Part shown: piece by piece, positions 11,067-20,360 of the stretch
Position numbering within the stretch: position 1 is the first letter of the stretch
Layout of the letters: every line of letters starts with the position of its first letter
Assembly (NCBI RefSeq): GCF_001421715.1
Contig: NZ_LMKP01000041.1
Location: 326,855-390,854 of the forward strand
Direction: 5' to 3'
Source: Sphingomonas sp. Leaf22
Lineage (GTDB): Bacteria > Pseudomonadota > Alphaproteobacteria > Sphingomonadales > Sphingomonadaceae
Length of the DNA: 64,000 nucleotides
Program-made: the position numbers and the translations under genes
The notes under the pieces: model-generated
Seen by the model: only the letters and a program-made list of their open reading frames with translations
The model's database searches: none
What the model was told of the DNA's origin: nothing

Positions 11067-14000
11067 CTAGAAGCCGAACTTCGCACCGGCACGGAAGCTG
11101 CGGCCGAAGATGCCGTTGCCGCCCTGCACCGGGTTGTAAAGGTGCGCGCCATAGGTGACGACGTCGATCGGCGGCAGGCGATCGAACACGTTCAGGGCGT
11201 TCACGTAGAAGGTGAACTTGTCGTTGACGTTGAAGCTGACGTTCAGGTCGGCCGTGATGTAGCTCTTCACGCGGCAGTCGACATATTCAGGTGCCAGCGA
11301 ACAGTCGCGATAGCTGCCGCCCTGGTCCTCTGCCGACAGGTCATACCCCGAGACGTAGTTCACGGTGCCGGTGACGTCGACCTTGTCGAACGAGAAGGTG
11401 TTCGCCCAGTTGCCGCGCCATTTGAACGTGCCGTTGCCCGCCGTCAGGTTGAAGTTGCCGAGCGTGTCGACATAGGTTTCCTTCGAACCGTCCGGGAACG
11501 TCGTGCTGAGTTCCAGCAACAGGCTGGCATTGGCGGCGGTGCGCCACTGGAAACCGCCGAAATCGACGCGGCCGGTCAGCCCGAAATCGATGCCTTCCGA
11601 CGTGATCGTGTCGGAATTGATCAGCTGCGATTCGACGAAGGCGATACGCGGCCGACCGTTGGGCAGGTTGACGTCGGGAGCGTCGGCAATGACGTTGAAC
11701 CCGGCCGGGATCGGCTGGCCCGCATAATAAGCGGCGACCGCTGCGGCGTTGGATGGCGAGGTGATCGCGCCCGTCTTCTTGATGTTGAAATAGTCGACGG
11801 AGAAGGTGAAGTTCGGGATCGGCGTCAACTGAATGCCGGCGGTGAAGCTGCGCGACTTTTCGGGTTCCAGATTCGGCGAAGCCAACGTCGTCGACCCGAT
11901 CGAATAGGTCGTCAGATAGTTCGGGCAGGCCTGCGGTGCCGTCGCGTCGGTGGCGCATGCCGCGCCATACTGCGCGCGGAAGTTGGCCGGGACCGCGGTG
12001 ATCGACTGGGTGACATAGCCCGTCGTCGGCAGCGCGTTGGCTTCGGCGAAGCTCGGGATACGGAAACCGCGCGACCACGTTCCGCGGATCGACAGCTGGC
12101 GGAACGGGGTGAACCGCGCACCTGCCTTTGGCGAGAAATTGCCCTGACCGGTCGAATAATGGTCATAGCGTCCCGACAGGTTCACATCGAGCTGATCGAA
12201 CACCGGTGCCTGAACCTCGGCAAAAGCCGAGCTGACGGTGCGATTGCCTTCGGTACCGAACGCATTGATCGTGAAGTAGCGCTGCGTCGGGCCGTTGGTG
12301 TCAGGGTTGGCGCTGGGCGCGTTGACCGCTTCGTAGAAGACCGATCCGCCGACGCCGAGCTGGACGGGGCCACCCGGCAGGTTGAACAGCGACTTCGAGA
12401 AAGTGACCTGCGCCTGATACAGATCCGACGACGTGTCGGTGATGTTCACCGGCGTCACGTAATCGCGCACCGCCTGCGAATTCTGGCCGGGATTGACGAA
12501 GTTGTACGACCCGTCGGCAATGACGTTCAGCAGGTTCTGGATATAGACATAGCCATCCTGCAGACGACGCAGATCGGTGTGCATCGCCGTCGCGTTGAAG
12601 TTATAGTCGATATCGTTGAAGATCGTGCCGTTCAAGCCGAACGCCGCACGATATACGCGGCTGCGCGTCTCGTTATACTGACGCTCCTGATTGCGGCCGA
12701 TGATCTCAACCGTCTGGTCGACCGATGCGAACGGGTTGTTCGGGTTGCGGACGCCGTTGGTCGCATTGCAGTTCACACGCGCGGCACAGACGAACACCGG
12801 CAGCGTCAGGATCGCCGAACCGGCCGCAAACCGGGCAGCGTTCGATGCGGTCGAGAACTGCGGGAACAGGATGCCGGTCGGCGCATTCCCGCGGATCGTG
12901 CCGGGTGCGCCATAATAGCTCGACGTGGTCTGCTGGAAGTTGACCGACAGATACGCTTCCGACGTGTCACCCAGCTTCGCGGTGAAGCGCGCCGAACCGC
13001 CGAAGCGTTCGATGTCCGGCGTCACGTTGCCGTAATTGTAGGTAAGGTCTTCCTGGCAGACGTTGCTGGTCGGCAGGGTCGGATTGACCTGGGCACCCGT
13101 CGAGTTGGTGCGGGCGAGGTCTGCGGCGGTCGGCGTGACCGACGGTCCGCCGAAACAGCCTGCAATCGGGTTCAGGATGCGATAGCGGCCGCTGTTCCCC
13201 GGGCGATAGTAGAAGGTGCTGCCATTGGTCGCGAAGCCGTTAAGCTCCCCGGCGTCGTTACGGCCGTTCAGAATCCCGTTCGGGCCGCCGATGCTGCGCT
13301 GATCGTCGGTCGCGAAAACTCCGCGAAGGTCCTTGTTCGCGACGCCTTCGCTGCGGAAATAGAAACCGCTGATATAGGCGTTGTAGCCCTGTTCATCGAG
13401 ATCGCCGGTGCCGGCGGTCAGCGTCAGACGCTGGTTCGCGGCATAGCCACCCTCGGCAATACCGGCTTCGGCGCGACCCGAGATACCTTTAACCGAACGC
13501 TTGGTGATGATGTTGACCACACCGGCGATCGCGTCGGCGCCGTAGCTCGACGAAGCACCGTCGCGAAGCACGTCGACGCGCTCGACGATGTCGTCGGGGA
13601 TCGTGTTCAGGTCGACAAAGTTGCGTGAACCGTCATCGGCAAGCGGATAGTATGCAGCGCGCAGGCCGTCGAACAGCACGAGCGTCGAACTGGTCGACAG
13701 GCCGCGCAGCGACACGGCCGATGCACCGCCGGCGAACGCGCCGTTGGCGGTGAACGAGTTGGTCAGTGCCGGGCCGTTGTTCGACGACAGCAACTGGATC
13801 GCGTCCTGCACGGTGTTGATGCCGCGCGCGTCGAGGTTTTCGGTGGTCAGCGTGGTGACCGGCGAAATGCCGCTATCGGTGCCGCGCAGGATCGAGCCGG
13901 TGACGATGATGTCCTGCGACGTATCCTCGGCCGGATTCGCCGGGGTCGGCACGGTGGTACCGGCCGGCGCGACTTCCTGTGCAGAAGCCGGCACGGCGAA

Positions 14001-14078
14001 CAGACCGGCACTGGCAGCGGCGAGCGCGGACAAAGCGGTTCCGCGGCGCAACGACGTGCGCATCGACAAAGCAATCAT
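11067..14078 (-). CDS. TonB-dependent outer-membrane receptor
   Basis: This is a 1003-residue receptor. The N-terminus has a signal peptide (ALSALAAASAGLFAVPASAQ). The plug follows with DIIVTGSILRGTDSG, VSLRGLSTSSTLVLFDGLR and VDVLRDGASSSYGADAIAG. The barrel ends in SFRAGAKFGF with a terminal phenylalanine. The start at 14078 is the first that gives a compact signal peptide; an upstream in-frame ATG at 14117 is less likely. Cysteine pairs in extracellular loop-like segments are also seen in the neighbouring receptor. The cargo is unknown. A good terminator follows, and upstream is an AT-rich gap before marC. Confidence 0.9.
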   Translation of the reverse strand: MIALSMRTSLRRGTALSALAAASAGLFAVPASAQEVAPAGTTVPTPANPAEDTSQDIIVTGSILRGTDSGISPVTTLTTENLDARGINTVQDAIQLLSSNNGPALTNSFTANGAFAGGASAVSLRGLSTSSTLVLFDGLRAAYYPLADDGSRNFVDLNTIPDDIVERVDVLRDGASSSYGADAIAGVVNIITKRSVKGISGRAEAGIAEGGYAANQRLTLTAGTGDLDEQGYNAYISGFYFRSEGVANKDLRGVFATDDQRSIGGPNGILNGRNDAGELNGFATNGSTFYYRPGNSGRYRILNPIAGCFGGPSVTPTAADLARTNSTGAQVNPTLPTSNVCQEDLTYNYGNVTPDIERFGGSARFTAKLGDTSEAYLSVNFQQTTSSYYGAPGTIRGNAPTGILFPQFSTASNAARFAAGSAILTLPVFVCAARVNCNATNGVRNPNNPFASVDQTVEIIGRNQERQYNETRSRVYRAAFGLNGTIFNDIDYNFNATAMHTDLRRLQDGYVYIQNLLNVIADGSYNFVNPGQNSQAVRDYVTPVNITDTSSDLYQAQVTFSKSLFNLPGGPVQLGVGGSVFYEAVNAPSANPDTNGPTQRYFTINAFGTEGNRTVSSAFAEVQAPVFDQLDVNLSGRYDHYSTGQGNFSPKAGARFTPFRQLSIRGTWSRGFRIPSFAEANALPTTGYVTQSITAVPANFRAQYGAACATDATAPQACPNYLTTYSIGSTTLASPNLEPEKSRSFTAGIQLTPIPNFTFSVDYFNIKKTGAITSPSNAAAVAAYYAGQPIPAGFNVIADAPDVNLPNGRPRIAFVESQLINSDTITSEGIDFGLTGRVDFGGFQWRTAANASLLLELSTTFPDGSKETYVDTLGNFNLTAGNGTFKWRGNWANTFSFDKVDVTGTVNYVSGYDLSAEDQGGSYRDCSLAPEYVDCRVKSYITADLNVSFNVNDKFTFYVNALNVFDRLPPIDVVTYGAHLYNPVQGGNGIFGRSFRAGAKFGF

Positions 14079-14249
14079 GGAAGCAGCAATCCCCTTAAAC
14101 CCTGACGGGCGTTCCAATCAGTCGCGCCGCGCAACGGGCGGCTCGAACATGGCCAAGTATCCGTCGATACAAGAGGATTTGCAAATACAGGTATACGCAA
14201 TCTGGAAATTACATATCAGCTGTAACTATTCCGCAACACTTTCTGGTTT

Positions 14250-14870
14250 TTACAGAAAGCTGGCCCGCAAGCCGTCGATCACGAACTGCGCCGCGAGTGC
14301 CGCCAGCAGCACGCCGAGCAGCCGGGTAATCACCGCCTCGATCCGCGCGCCGAGCAGTTTCATCAGCGGTCCCGCCGCCAGCAACGCGATCAGCGTCAGC
14401 AGCAGGATCGACCCCAGCGCGCCCAGTACCACCGCCCGCGCGGTCCAGTCGCCGACCTGACTCATCAGCAGCATCACCGACGCGATCGATCCCGGCCCTG
14501 CGATCATCGGCATCGCCATGGGGAAGGTCGAGACATCCTCGACCTCATCGGTCTCGATGATCTTCTGCGCGCGGTCCTCGCGGCGCTGGGTGCGTTTTTC
14601 GAACACCATTTCCAGCGCGATCAGGAACAGCATGATGCCGCCCGCGATGCGGAAACTGTCGAGGCTGATGCCCAGTGCCTTGAGCAGCGCCTGTCCAAAC
14701 AGCGCGAAGACGACGAGGATCGCGGTGGCGATGCCGACCGCGCGGATCGCCATCGCGCGACGCTGCACGTCGGACGCACCGGTGGTCAGCCCGGCATAGA
14801 TCGGCGCGCAGCCCGGCGGATCGATCACCACGAAAAAGGTAATCAGCGACGAGACGAACAGCTCGATCAT
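14250..14870 (-). CDS. MarC-family integral membrane protein
   Basis: This is a 206-residue polytopic inner-membrane protein with about six hydrophobic segments. It opens with [20 protein letters not shown] and contains [20 protein letters not shown], the conserved MarC/YhgN signature. Despite the historical name, the family is not shown to confer multiple antibiotic resistance, and its transport function is unresolved. The start overlaps the folD stop by 4 nt, so the genes are translationally coupled. That linkage gives no clear functional clue. Confidence 0.85.
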   Translation of the reverse strand: MIELFVSSLITFFVVIDPPGCAPIYAGLTTGASDVQRRAMAIRAVGIATAILVVFALFGQALLKALGISLDSFRIAGGIMLFLIALEMVFEKRTQRREDRAQKIIETDEVEDVSTFPMAMPMIAGPGSIASVMLLMSQVGDWTARAVVLGALGSILLLTLIALLAAGPLMKLLGARIEAVITRLLGVLLAALAAQFVIDGLRASFL

Positions 14871-15742
14871 AGCGCGCCGTCGTCGAACGGCAGGCCCTCA
14901 CGCCGGTGCGCGGCGACCAGCGTATTGCGCAGCAGGCAGGCGATGGTCATCGGTCCGACCCCGCCCGGCACCGGCGTGATCGCGCCGGCGACCGACAGCG
15001 CGCCGGCGAAGTCTACATCGCCGACCAGCCCGTCTTCGGTGCGGTTGATGCCGACGTCGATTACCGTCGCACCGGGCTTCAGCCATGCCCCCTCGACGAA
15101 ATTGGCGCGTCCGACCGCGGCGACGACGATATCGGCGCGCGCGACATGCCCCGGCAGATCATGGGTCCGCGAATGGGCGATGGTGACCGTGCAGCTTTCG
15201 GCGGTCAGCAACGCTGCCATCGGCTTGCCGACGATGTTCGACCGGCCGACGACGACCGCTTCCTTGCCCGACAGGTCACCCAGCTCATCGCGCAGCAAAA
15301 GCAGGCAGCCATAGGGCGTGCACGGCACCATCCCCGGCAAGCCGGTCGCCAACCGCCCGACATTGGCCGGGTGAAAGCCATCGACGTCCTTGTCGGGATC
15401 GATCGTCAGCAGGACTGCATCGCTGTCGAGGTGCCTTGGCAGCGGCAATTGCACCAGAATGCCGTCGACCGCCGGATCGGCATTCAGTTGCTCGACCAGC
15501 GCGATCAGTTCGTCCTGCGACACGTCCGCCGACAGGCGATGTTCGAAGCTGGCCATGCCCGCTTCGCGCGTCGCCTTCCCCTTCGACCGGACATAGACGG
15601 CGGAGGCGGCATCCTCGCCGACCAGCACCACGGCGAGGCCGACGGGTCGCCCGGCGCTCTGCGCGAACGTAGCGGCATGGGTGGCGACGCGCGCGCGCAA
15701 CTGGGCGGCGAAGGCTTTTCCGTCGATGATCCGGGCTGTCAT
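14867..15742 (-). CDS. folD: bifunctional methylenetetrahydrofolate dehydrogenase / cyclohydrolase
   Basis: This is the 291-residue FolD, which interconverts 5,10-methylene-THF and 10-formyl-THF with NADP. The catalytic Y50-x3-K54 pair is present (YVRSK). So are [14 protein letters not shown], the active-site DVDGF motif and the Rossmann segment [24 protein letters not shown] near the C-terminus is the usual family signature. The length matches the family. It is the first gene of a two-gene overlap with marC. Confidence 0.96.
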   Translation of the reverse strand: MTARIIDGKAFAAQLRARVATHAATFAQSAGRPVGLAVVLVGEDAASAVYVRSKGKATREAGMASFEHRLSADVSQDELIALVEQLNADPAVDGILVQLPLPRHLDSDAVLLTIDPDKDVDGFHPANVGRLATGLPGMVPCTPYGCLLLLRDELGDLSGKEAVVVGRSNIVGKPMAALLTAESCTVTIAHSRTHDLPGHVARADIVVAAVGRANFVEGAWLKPGATVIDVGINRTEDGLVGDVDFAGALSVAGAITPVPGGVGPMTIACLLRNTLVAAHRREGLPFDDGAL

Positions 15743-15844
15743 GGCGGTGTGTGTAGTGGGTGGCGGTGGGGTTCGCCAGTCCTTGGTTGGCGGTAGCTTG
15801 CGCCGCGTGGCTTTTTGGTTTTTCTCATGGAGAAAGAAAAAGCA

Positions 15845-15872
15845 GGACCCCGGGTCAAGCCCGGGGTGACGG
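15845..15872. repeat. class B palindromic repeat copy
   Basis: GGACCCCGGGTCAAGCCCGG and flanking bases match the arms at 3439-3522 and 16293-16330. Together with the inverted copy at 15946-15979 it makes a local pair just upstream of folD. Confidence 0.75.
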
Positions 15873-15945
15873 AAATGTGTCTTGGTCCTGCGCCATGGCC
15901 ATCAGCCGCTGACGGTCGCTCGAACCTCCGGTTACCACTCCTTGT

Positions 15946-15979
15946 GTCGCCCCGGGCTTGACCCGGGGCCCCGCTTCTT
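15946..15979. repeat. class B repeat, downstream arm bracketing the GIY-YIG gene
   Basis: CCCCGGGCTTGACCCGGGG followed by CCCGCTTCTT. The last bases overlap the TAA stop (15978-15980) of the minus-strand GIY-YIG gene. This arm is the inverted counterpart of the copy at 16293-16330. Confidence 0.8.
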
Positions 15980-16280
15980 AACCGACAAGGGTTGCGGAAA
16001 GATCGCGCCATTCGGGATTGCCGCGTTCGATCAGGTCGAACTTCCATTCGCGGCGCCAGCGCTTCATGCGTTTTTCATGGGCGATGCAGGCGAGCATGTC
16101 GTCACCCCGTTCGGCCCAGACCAGACGGTTGAGACTGTACTTCGCACAGTGCGCCGAGCCGCCGCCGGTGCCGTGCTGGTGGATGCGGGTGGCGAGGTCG
16201 GCGGTCACGCCGACATAGGTTGCCCCACGATAGCGGTCGGCCATGATGTAGACCCAGCCGCCTCGCCCCTCGCTGCCCAT
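15978..16280 (-). CDS. GIY-YIG nuclease family protein, repeat-flanked
   Basis: This is a 100-residue single-domain GIY-YIG protein of the UvrC-N/YhbQ-like type. The pattern is VYI (10-12) and YVG (22-24), with the catalytic arginine at R32, the metal-binding glutamate at E69 (AHEKRMKRW) and an N-P-E-W segment near 88-91. These residues suggest a competent endonuclease fold, but the biological substrate is unknown. The ATG at 16280 is chosen because the frame upstream simply translates the flanking repeat (peptide [11 protein letters not shown]). The gene is bracketed within 15 bp on each side by inverted copies of a repeat dispersed elsewhere in the window, which resembles a minimal mobile or repeat-associated unit. 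Confidence 0.8.
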   Translation of the reverse strand: MGSEGRGGWVYIMADRYRGATYVGVTADLATRIHQHGTGGGSAHCAKYSLNRLVWAERGDDMLACIAHEKRMKRWRREWKFDLIERGNPEWRDLSATLVG

Positions 16281-16292
16281 CGACGAATAAGA

Positions 16293-16330
16293 GAAGAAGC
16301 GGGACCCCGGGTCAAGCCCGGGGTGACGTG
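16293..16330. repeat. class B repeat, upstream arm bracketing the GIY-YIG gene
   Basis: AAGAAGCGGGACCCCGGGTC and continuation to GTGACGTG, an inverted copy of 15946-15979. It ends 12 bp upstream of the GIY-YIG start codon. Confidence 0.8.
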
Positions 16331-16444
16331 TTGGGTGGGGTGGCCCCTTCCCCGATTGGGAAGACGCTCTTCTCCGGGCCTCCCCCACCCAAAATACACT
16401 GCACCTGCGAAACGATTCACCATCACGCCGCGTTCATCGGCACG

Positions 16445-17188
16445 ATGTCGTACCAAGACCTTCCCGCTCCGCCCGCCGGCCTGCTCGACGATGCCGGTCT
16501 GTTCCTCGATTTCGACGGCACGCTGGTCGAACTGGCTGATCGCCCCGATGGGGTGGTGGTCGGCGACGATCTGCACGCGCTGCTGCAACGACTGGCCCGG
16601 CGACTGGACGGGCGGGTCGCGATCGTCAGTGGGCGGTCGGTCGAGCAGATTGACGGCTTTCTGGGACGGACCATCGCCGACTATGCGGTCGTCGGCAGCC
16701 ACGGCGCCGAAATCCGGCCCGCCGGGGGCACCACCCTGCTGCCCGACCGCCCGGCCGGCCTGACCGCGGCCGAGCGTGCGTTTTCGGATCGGTTCGGCGA
16801 CGACCCGCGCGTCGTGATCGAGATCAAGACACTGGGCGTCGCGATCCATTATCGCGGCGCTCCCGACGTCGAACAGGAGGCGCATGCGCTCGTCGATGCC
16901 TTCGCACAGCGCGACGGGCTGACGACGCAGGCCGGCAAGATGATGATCGAATTGCGCATGGACGGCCATGACAAGGGCACGGCGATCGCGACGCTGTGCG
17001 AGAGCGCGCCGTTTGCCGGGCATCCGCCGATCTTCGTCGGCGACGATTTGACCGACGAGCCGGGCATGGTCGTTGCGGCGCACCATGGCGGAGCGGGCAT
17101 CCTGATCGGAGCCATGCGCGATACCGCTGCGACCTATCGCCTCGACGATGTCGCTTCCTTCCTCGACTGGCTGGAGAATAACGCATGA
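16445..17188 (+). CDS. otsB: trehalose-6-phosphate phosphatase
   Basis: This is a 247-residue HAD-superfamily phosphatase that converts trehalose 6-phosphate to trehalose. HAD motif I is DFDGT with nucleophile D22 and acid/base D24. Motif II is in AIVSGRS, and the motif IV acidic cluster is FVGDDLTDE. The start at MSYQDLPAPP gives the normal family length; a frame upstream to 16328 would enter the repeat. It overlaps the next gene by 4 nt and is first in an otsB-GH15-otsA operon, so product formation and a possible trehalose or glucan hydrolase are encoded together. Confidence 0.93.
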   Translation: MSYQDLPAPPAGLLDDAGLFLDFDGTLVELADRPDGVVVGDDLHALLQRLARRLDGRVAIVSGRSVEQIDGFLGRTIADYAVVGSHGAEIRPAGGTTLLPDRPAGLTAAERAFSDRFGDDPRVVIEIKTLGVAIHYRGAPDVEQEAHALVDAFAQRDGLTTQAGKMMIELRMDGHDKGTAIATLCESAPFAGHPPIFVGDDLTDEPGMVVAAHHGGAGILIGAMRDTAATYRLDDVASFLDWLENNA

Positions 17189-18981
17189 CCGCGACGATGG
17201 ACCTGTGGCCGATCGGGAATTGTCAGGTATCGGCGCTGGTCGACCGCAACGGACGGTTCGTCTGGGGGTGCCTGCCGCGCGTCGATGGCGATCCGGCGTT
17301 TTCGTCGCTCCTCGACGACCGGCGGCGCGGATCGGACGGCGCCTATGGCTTTTGGGAGGTCGACCTCGACGGCTGCGTCGAGACCGAGCAGAGCTATATC
17401 CGCAATACGCCGGTACTGGTCACCCGCCATACCGATGCGGCGGGCAATGCGGTCGAGGTCGTCGACTTCTGTCCGCGCTTCAAACGGCACGACCGGATGT
17501 ATCGCCCCGTCGCCTTTTGCCGGATCGTGCGGCCGCTGTCGGGCTCGCCGCGCATCCGTATGCGCCTGCGCCCGTCGATCGACTGGGGCAGCGCCCCCGC
17601 CCCGCGCACCCGCGGGTCGAACCATATCCGCTATCTGCTCGATGGCGAGGCGATCCGCCTGACGACCAGCGCACCGGTCGGCTGGATCGAGGACGAACGG
17701 CTGTTCCGCGTCGAACGCACGCTGCATTTCTTCCTCGGGCCGGACGAGAGCTTCTCGGACGAAATCCCGGCATCGATCGAACGGATGCTGAAGAACACGA
17801 TCGACGAATGGCGTCACTGGGTCCGCGGTCTCGCCACGCCGGTCGAATGGCAGCAGGCGGTGATCCGCAGCGCGATCACGCTGAAACTGTGCCAGCATGA
17901 GGAAACCGGCGCGATCGTCGCCGCGCTGACCACGTCGATCCCCGAACATGCCGATAGCGGGCGCAACTGGGACTATCGCTACTGCTGGATTCGCGACGCC
18001 TATTACACGGTGCAGGCGCTCAACCGGCTGGGCGCGCTCGACGTGCTGGAGGGGTATCTCGAATATCTGCGCAACATCGTCGACAATGCCGCCGACGGGC
18101 AGATCCAGCCACTCTATGGCGTCGGTGGCGAAGCGACGCTGGTCGAGCGCGAGGCCGAGGGGCTCGACGGCTATCGCGGCATGGGGCCGGTGCGCGTCGG
18201 CAACCAGGCCTATGAACAGGTCCAGCACGACGCGTACGGCCAGATCATCCTGTCGAATGCGCAGGGATTTTTCGACCAGCGGCTGTTCCGCGTCGGCAAG
18301 CAAGCCGATTTCGAGGCGCTGGAGCCGATCGGCGAGCGGGCATGGGAAGCCTATGACAAGCCCGATGCCGGCCTGTGGGAGTTGCGCACCAAGAGCCATG
18401 TCCACACCTATAGCGCCGCGATGTGCTGGGCGGCGTGCGACCGGCTGGCCAATGTCGCCGGCACGCTGGGATTGAGCGACCGCGAGATCTTCTGGCGCGA
18501 CCGGGCGACCGCGATGCGGACCAAGATCGAGCGCGAGGCTTGGCGGCCGGAGACGAACCGCATGTCGGCAACCTTCGGCGGCGACGATCTCGACGCCAGC
18601 ATCATCCAGCTGCTCGACCTGCGCTTCCTCGAACCCAGCGACCCGCGCTTCATCGGCACGCTGGAGGCGGTGGAGAAGGGGCTGCGGCGCGGCAGCCACA
18701 TGCTGCGCTATGCGATCGAGGATGATTTCGGCCTGCCGCACACCGCGTTCAACGTCTGCACCTTCTGGCTGATCGAGGCGCTGCACGCGACCGGCCGCGA
18801 CGAGGATGCGCGCGAATTGCTGGAGGAAATGCTGTCGCGCTGCACGCCCGCCGGGTTGCTGTCCGAGGATATCGACCCCGAAACCGGGGAACTGTGGGGC
18901 AATTATCCCCAAACCTACTCGCTGGTCGGCATGATCAATTCCGCCGTCCTGCTGAGCAAGTCATGGAATGTCGTACGATGA
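17185..18981 (+). CDS. glycoside hydrolase family 15 protein (glucoamylase- or trehalase-like)
   Basis: This is a 598-residue cytoplasmic-type protein with no signal peptide. The N-terminal beta domain starts SALVDRNGRFVWGCLPR. The (alpha/alpha)6 barrel carries the GH15 landmark GRNWDYRYCWIRDA around residue 257. The C-terminal TYSLVGMINSAVLLS resembles other bacterial GH15 members. Such proteins are usually annotated as glucan 1,4-alpha-glucosidase, but several actinobacterial and other GH15 enzymes are trehalases. Its position between otsB and otsA, with 4-nt overlaps on both sides, favours a trehalose- or maltooligosaccharide-related role. The sequence alone does not settle the substrate. 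Confidence 0.88.
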   Translation: MTATMDLWPIGNCQVSALVDRNGRFVWGCLPRVDGDPAFSSLLDDRRRGSDGAYGFWEVDLDGCVETEQSYIRNTPVLVTRHTDAAGNAVEVVDFCPRFKRHDRMYRPVAFCRIVRPLSGSPRIRMRLRPSIDWGSAPAPRTRGSNHIRYLLDGEAIRLTTSAPVGWIEDERLFRVERTLHFFLGPDESFSDEIPASIERMLKNTIDEWRHWVRGLATPVEWQQAVIRSAITLKLCQHEETGAIVAALTTSIPEHADSGRNWDYRYCWIRDAYYTVQALNRLGALDVLEGYLEYLRNIVDNAADGQIQPLYGVGGEATLVEREAEGLDGYRGMGPVRVGNQAYEQVQHDAYGQIILSNAQGFFDQRLFRVGKQADFEALEPIGERAWEAYDKPDAGLWELRTKSHVHTYSAAMCWAACDRLANVAGTLGLSDREIFWRDRATAMRTKIEREAWRPETNRMSATFGGDDLDASIIQLLDLRFLEPSDPRFIGTLEAVEKGLRRGSHMLRYAIEDDFGLPHTAFNVCTFWLIEALHATGRDEDARELLEEMLSRCTPAGLLSEDIDPETGELWGNYPQTYSLVGMINSAVLLSKSWNVVR

Positions 18982-20360
18982 GCCGATTGATCGTCATCTC
19001 GAACCGGGTGCAGGCTCCCCAGCCCGGCACCGGCGGCGGGGCGCAGGGCGGACTGGCCGTCGCGCTCAACGCCGCATTGGCGGAAGAGGACGGCATCTGG
19101 TTCGGCTGGTCGGGCGAGACCAGCGACAATCGCGAGCTGCGGTTCCAGACCTATGGCGGCGTCACCAGTGCGGTGATGGATCTGTCCGAGCAGGACGTCG
19201 AGGAATATTATGACGGTTACGCCAACCGGACGCTGTGGCCGCTGTTCCACTACCGCCTCGACCTGACCGAGTTCGAACGCGATTTTCAGGGCGGTTATGA
19301 ACGCGTCAACCGGGTGTTCGGCGAGCGCATCGGCCCGCATATCGAGCCCGACGACCTGATCTGGGTCCATGACTATCACATGATCCCGCTCGGCTGGGTG
19401 CTGCGGCAGCAGGGGATCACCAACCGCATCGGTTTCTTCCTGCACATTCCGTGGCCGCCGCGCCGGCTGCTGACCGCGCTGCCCGATCATCGCCGCATGG
19501 TCGAGGCGCTGTTCGCCTATGACGTGGTCGGGTTCCAGAACGAGGAATGGCTCGACAGCTTCTTCAACTATGTCCGCGAGGAGATGGACGGGACGATCGA
19601 CGGCAACCGGGTCACCGTCGGCGGACGCACCATCTGCGCGATCAGCTGCCCGATCGGGATCGAGGCGAAGGACTTCATCGCCGGTGCCTCCGGCCCGGTG
19701 GCGCGCGCGGCGCAGCTCAACCAGCTCGAAAGCGCGGTCGGACGCAGCCTGATCGTCGGCGTCGACCGGCTCGATTATTCGAAGGGGCTGCCCGAACGCT
19801 TCGCCGGTTACGAACGGTTCCTCCAGAACCATCCCGATCGCCGCGCGCTGGTCTATCTGCTCCAGATCGCGCCGCCGTCGCGGACCGCGGTGCAGACGTA
19901 TCGCGACATCCGCAACACCCTCGAACAGCAATCGGGCCGGATCAACGGTGCCTATGCCGATACCGACTGGGTGCCGATCCGTTATGTGAACAAGGGCTAT
20001 CCGCGCGAGGTGCTGGCCGGCATCTATCGGGCCGCCCGTATCGGGCTGGTGACCCCCTTGCGCGACGGCATGAACCTGGTCGCGAAGGAATATGTCGCGG
20101 CGCAGGACCCGCGCGATCCGGGTGTGCTGGTCCTGTCACGCTTTGCCGGGGCGGCACAGCAGCTGTCGGTCGGCGCACTGATGGTCAACCCGTACAGCGC
20201 CGAGGACATGGCCGACGCGATCGACAAGGCACTGCGCATGCCCCGCGCCGAACGGATCGAGCGGTGGCAGGCGATGATCGACAATGTCGTCGACGAGGAT
20301 GTGATCTGGTGGCGCAAGCGGTTCATCGATGCGCTGACGGCGGAGACGAATGAGGGGTAG
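18978..20360 (+). CDS. otsA: alpha,alpha-trehalose-phosphate synthase (UDP-forming)
   Basis: This is a 460-residue GT20 glycosyltransferase that makes trehalose 6-phosphate from a nucleotide-glucose donor and glucose 6-phosphate. The N-terminal LIVISNRV and the glycine-rich GGGAQGGLAVAL loop, HDYHMIPL, FFLHIPWPP, VDRLDYSKGLPERF and TPLRDGMNLVAKEYVA are all conserved donor- and acceptor-site motifs. The start at MSRLIVISNR overlaps the GH15 stop by 4 nt. It is the last gene of the operon and is followed by a repeat cluster. Trehalose here probably serves osmotic and desiccation protection, which is known for the pathway in general. Confidence 0.95.
   Translation: MSRLIVISNRVQAPQPGTGGGAQGGLAVALNAALAEEDGIWFGWSGETSDNRELRFQTYGGVTSAVMDLSEQDVEEYYDGYANRTLWPLFHYRLDLTEFERDFQGGYERVNRVFGERIGPHIEPDDLIWVHDYHMIPLGWVLRQQGITNRIGFFLHIPWPPRRLLTALPDHRRMVEALFAYDVVGFQNEEWLDSFFNYVREEMDGTIDGNRVTVGGRTICAISCPIGIEAKDFIAGASGPVARAAQLNQLESAVGRSLIVGVDRLDYSKGLPERFAGYERFLQNHPDRRALVYLLQIAPPSRTAVQTYRDIRNTLEQQSGRINGAYADTDWVPIRYVNKGYPREVLAGIYRAARIGLVTPLRDGMNLVAKEYVAAQDPRDPGVLVLSRFAGAAQQLSVGALMVNPYSAEDMADAIDKALRMPRAERIERWQAMIDNVVDEDVIWWRKRFIDALTAETNEG

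Noticed and set aside
14239..14259. CTTTCTG/CAGAAAG hairpin at the end of marC as a terminator
   Set aside because: The stem is short and AT-rich, overlaps the last codons, and no U-run follows on the minus strand.
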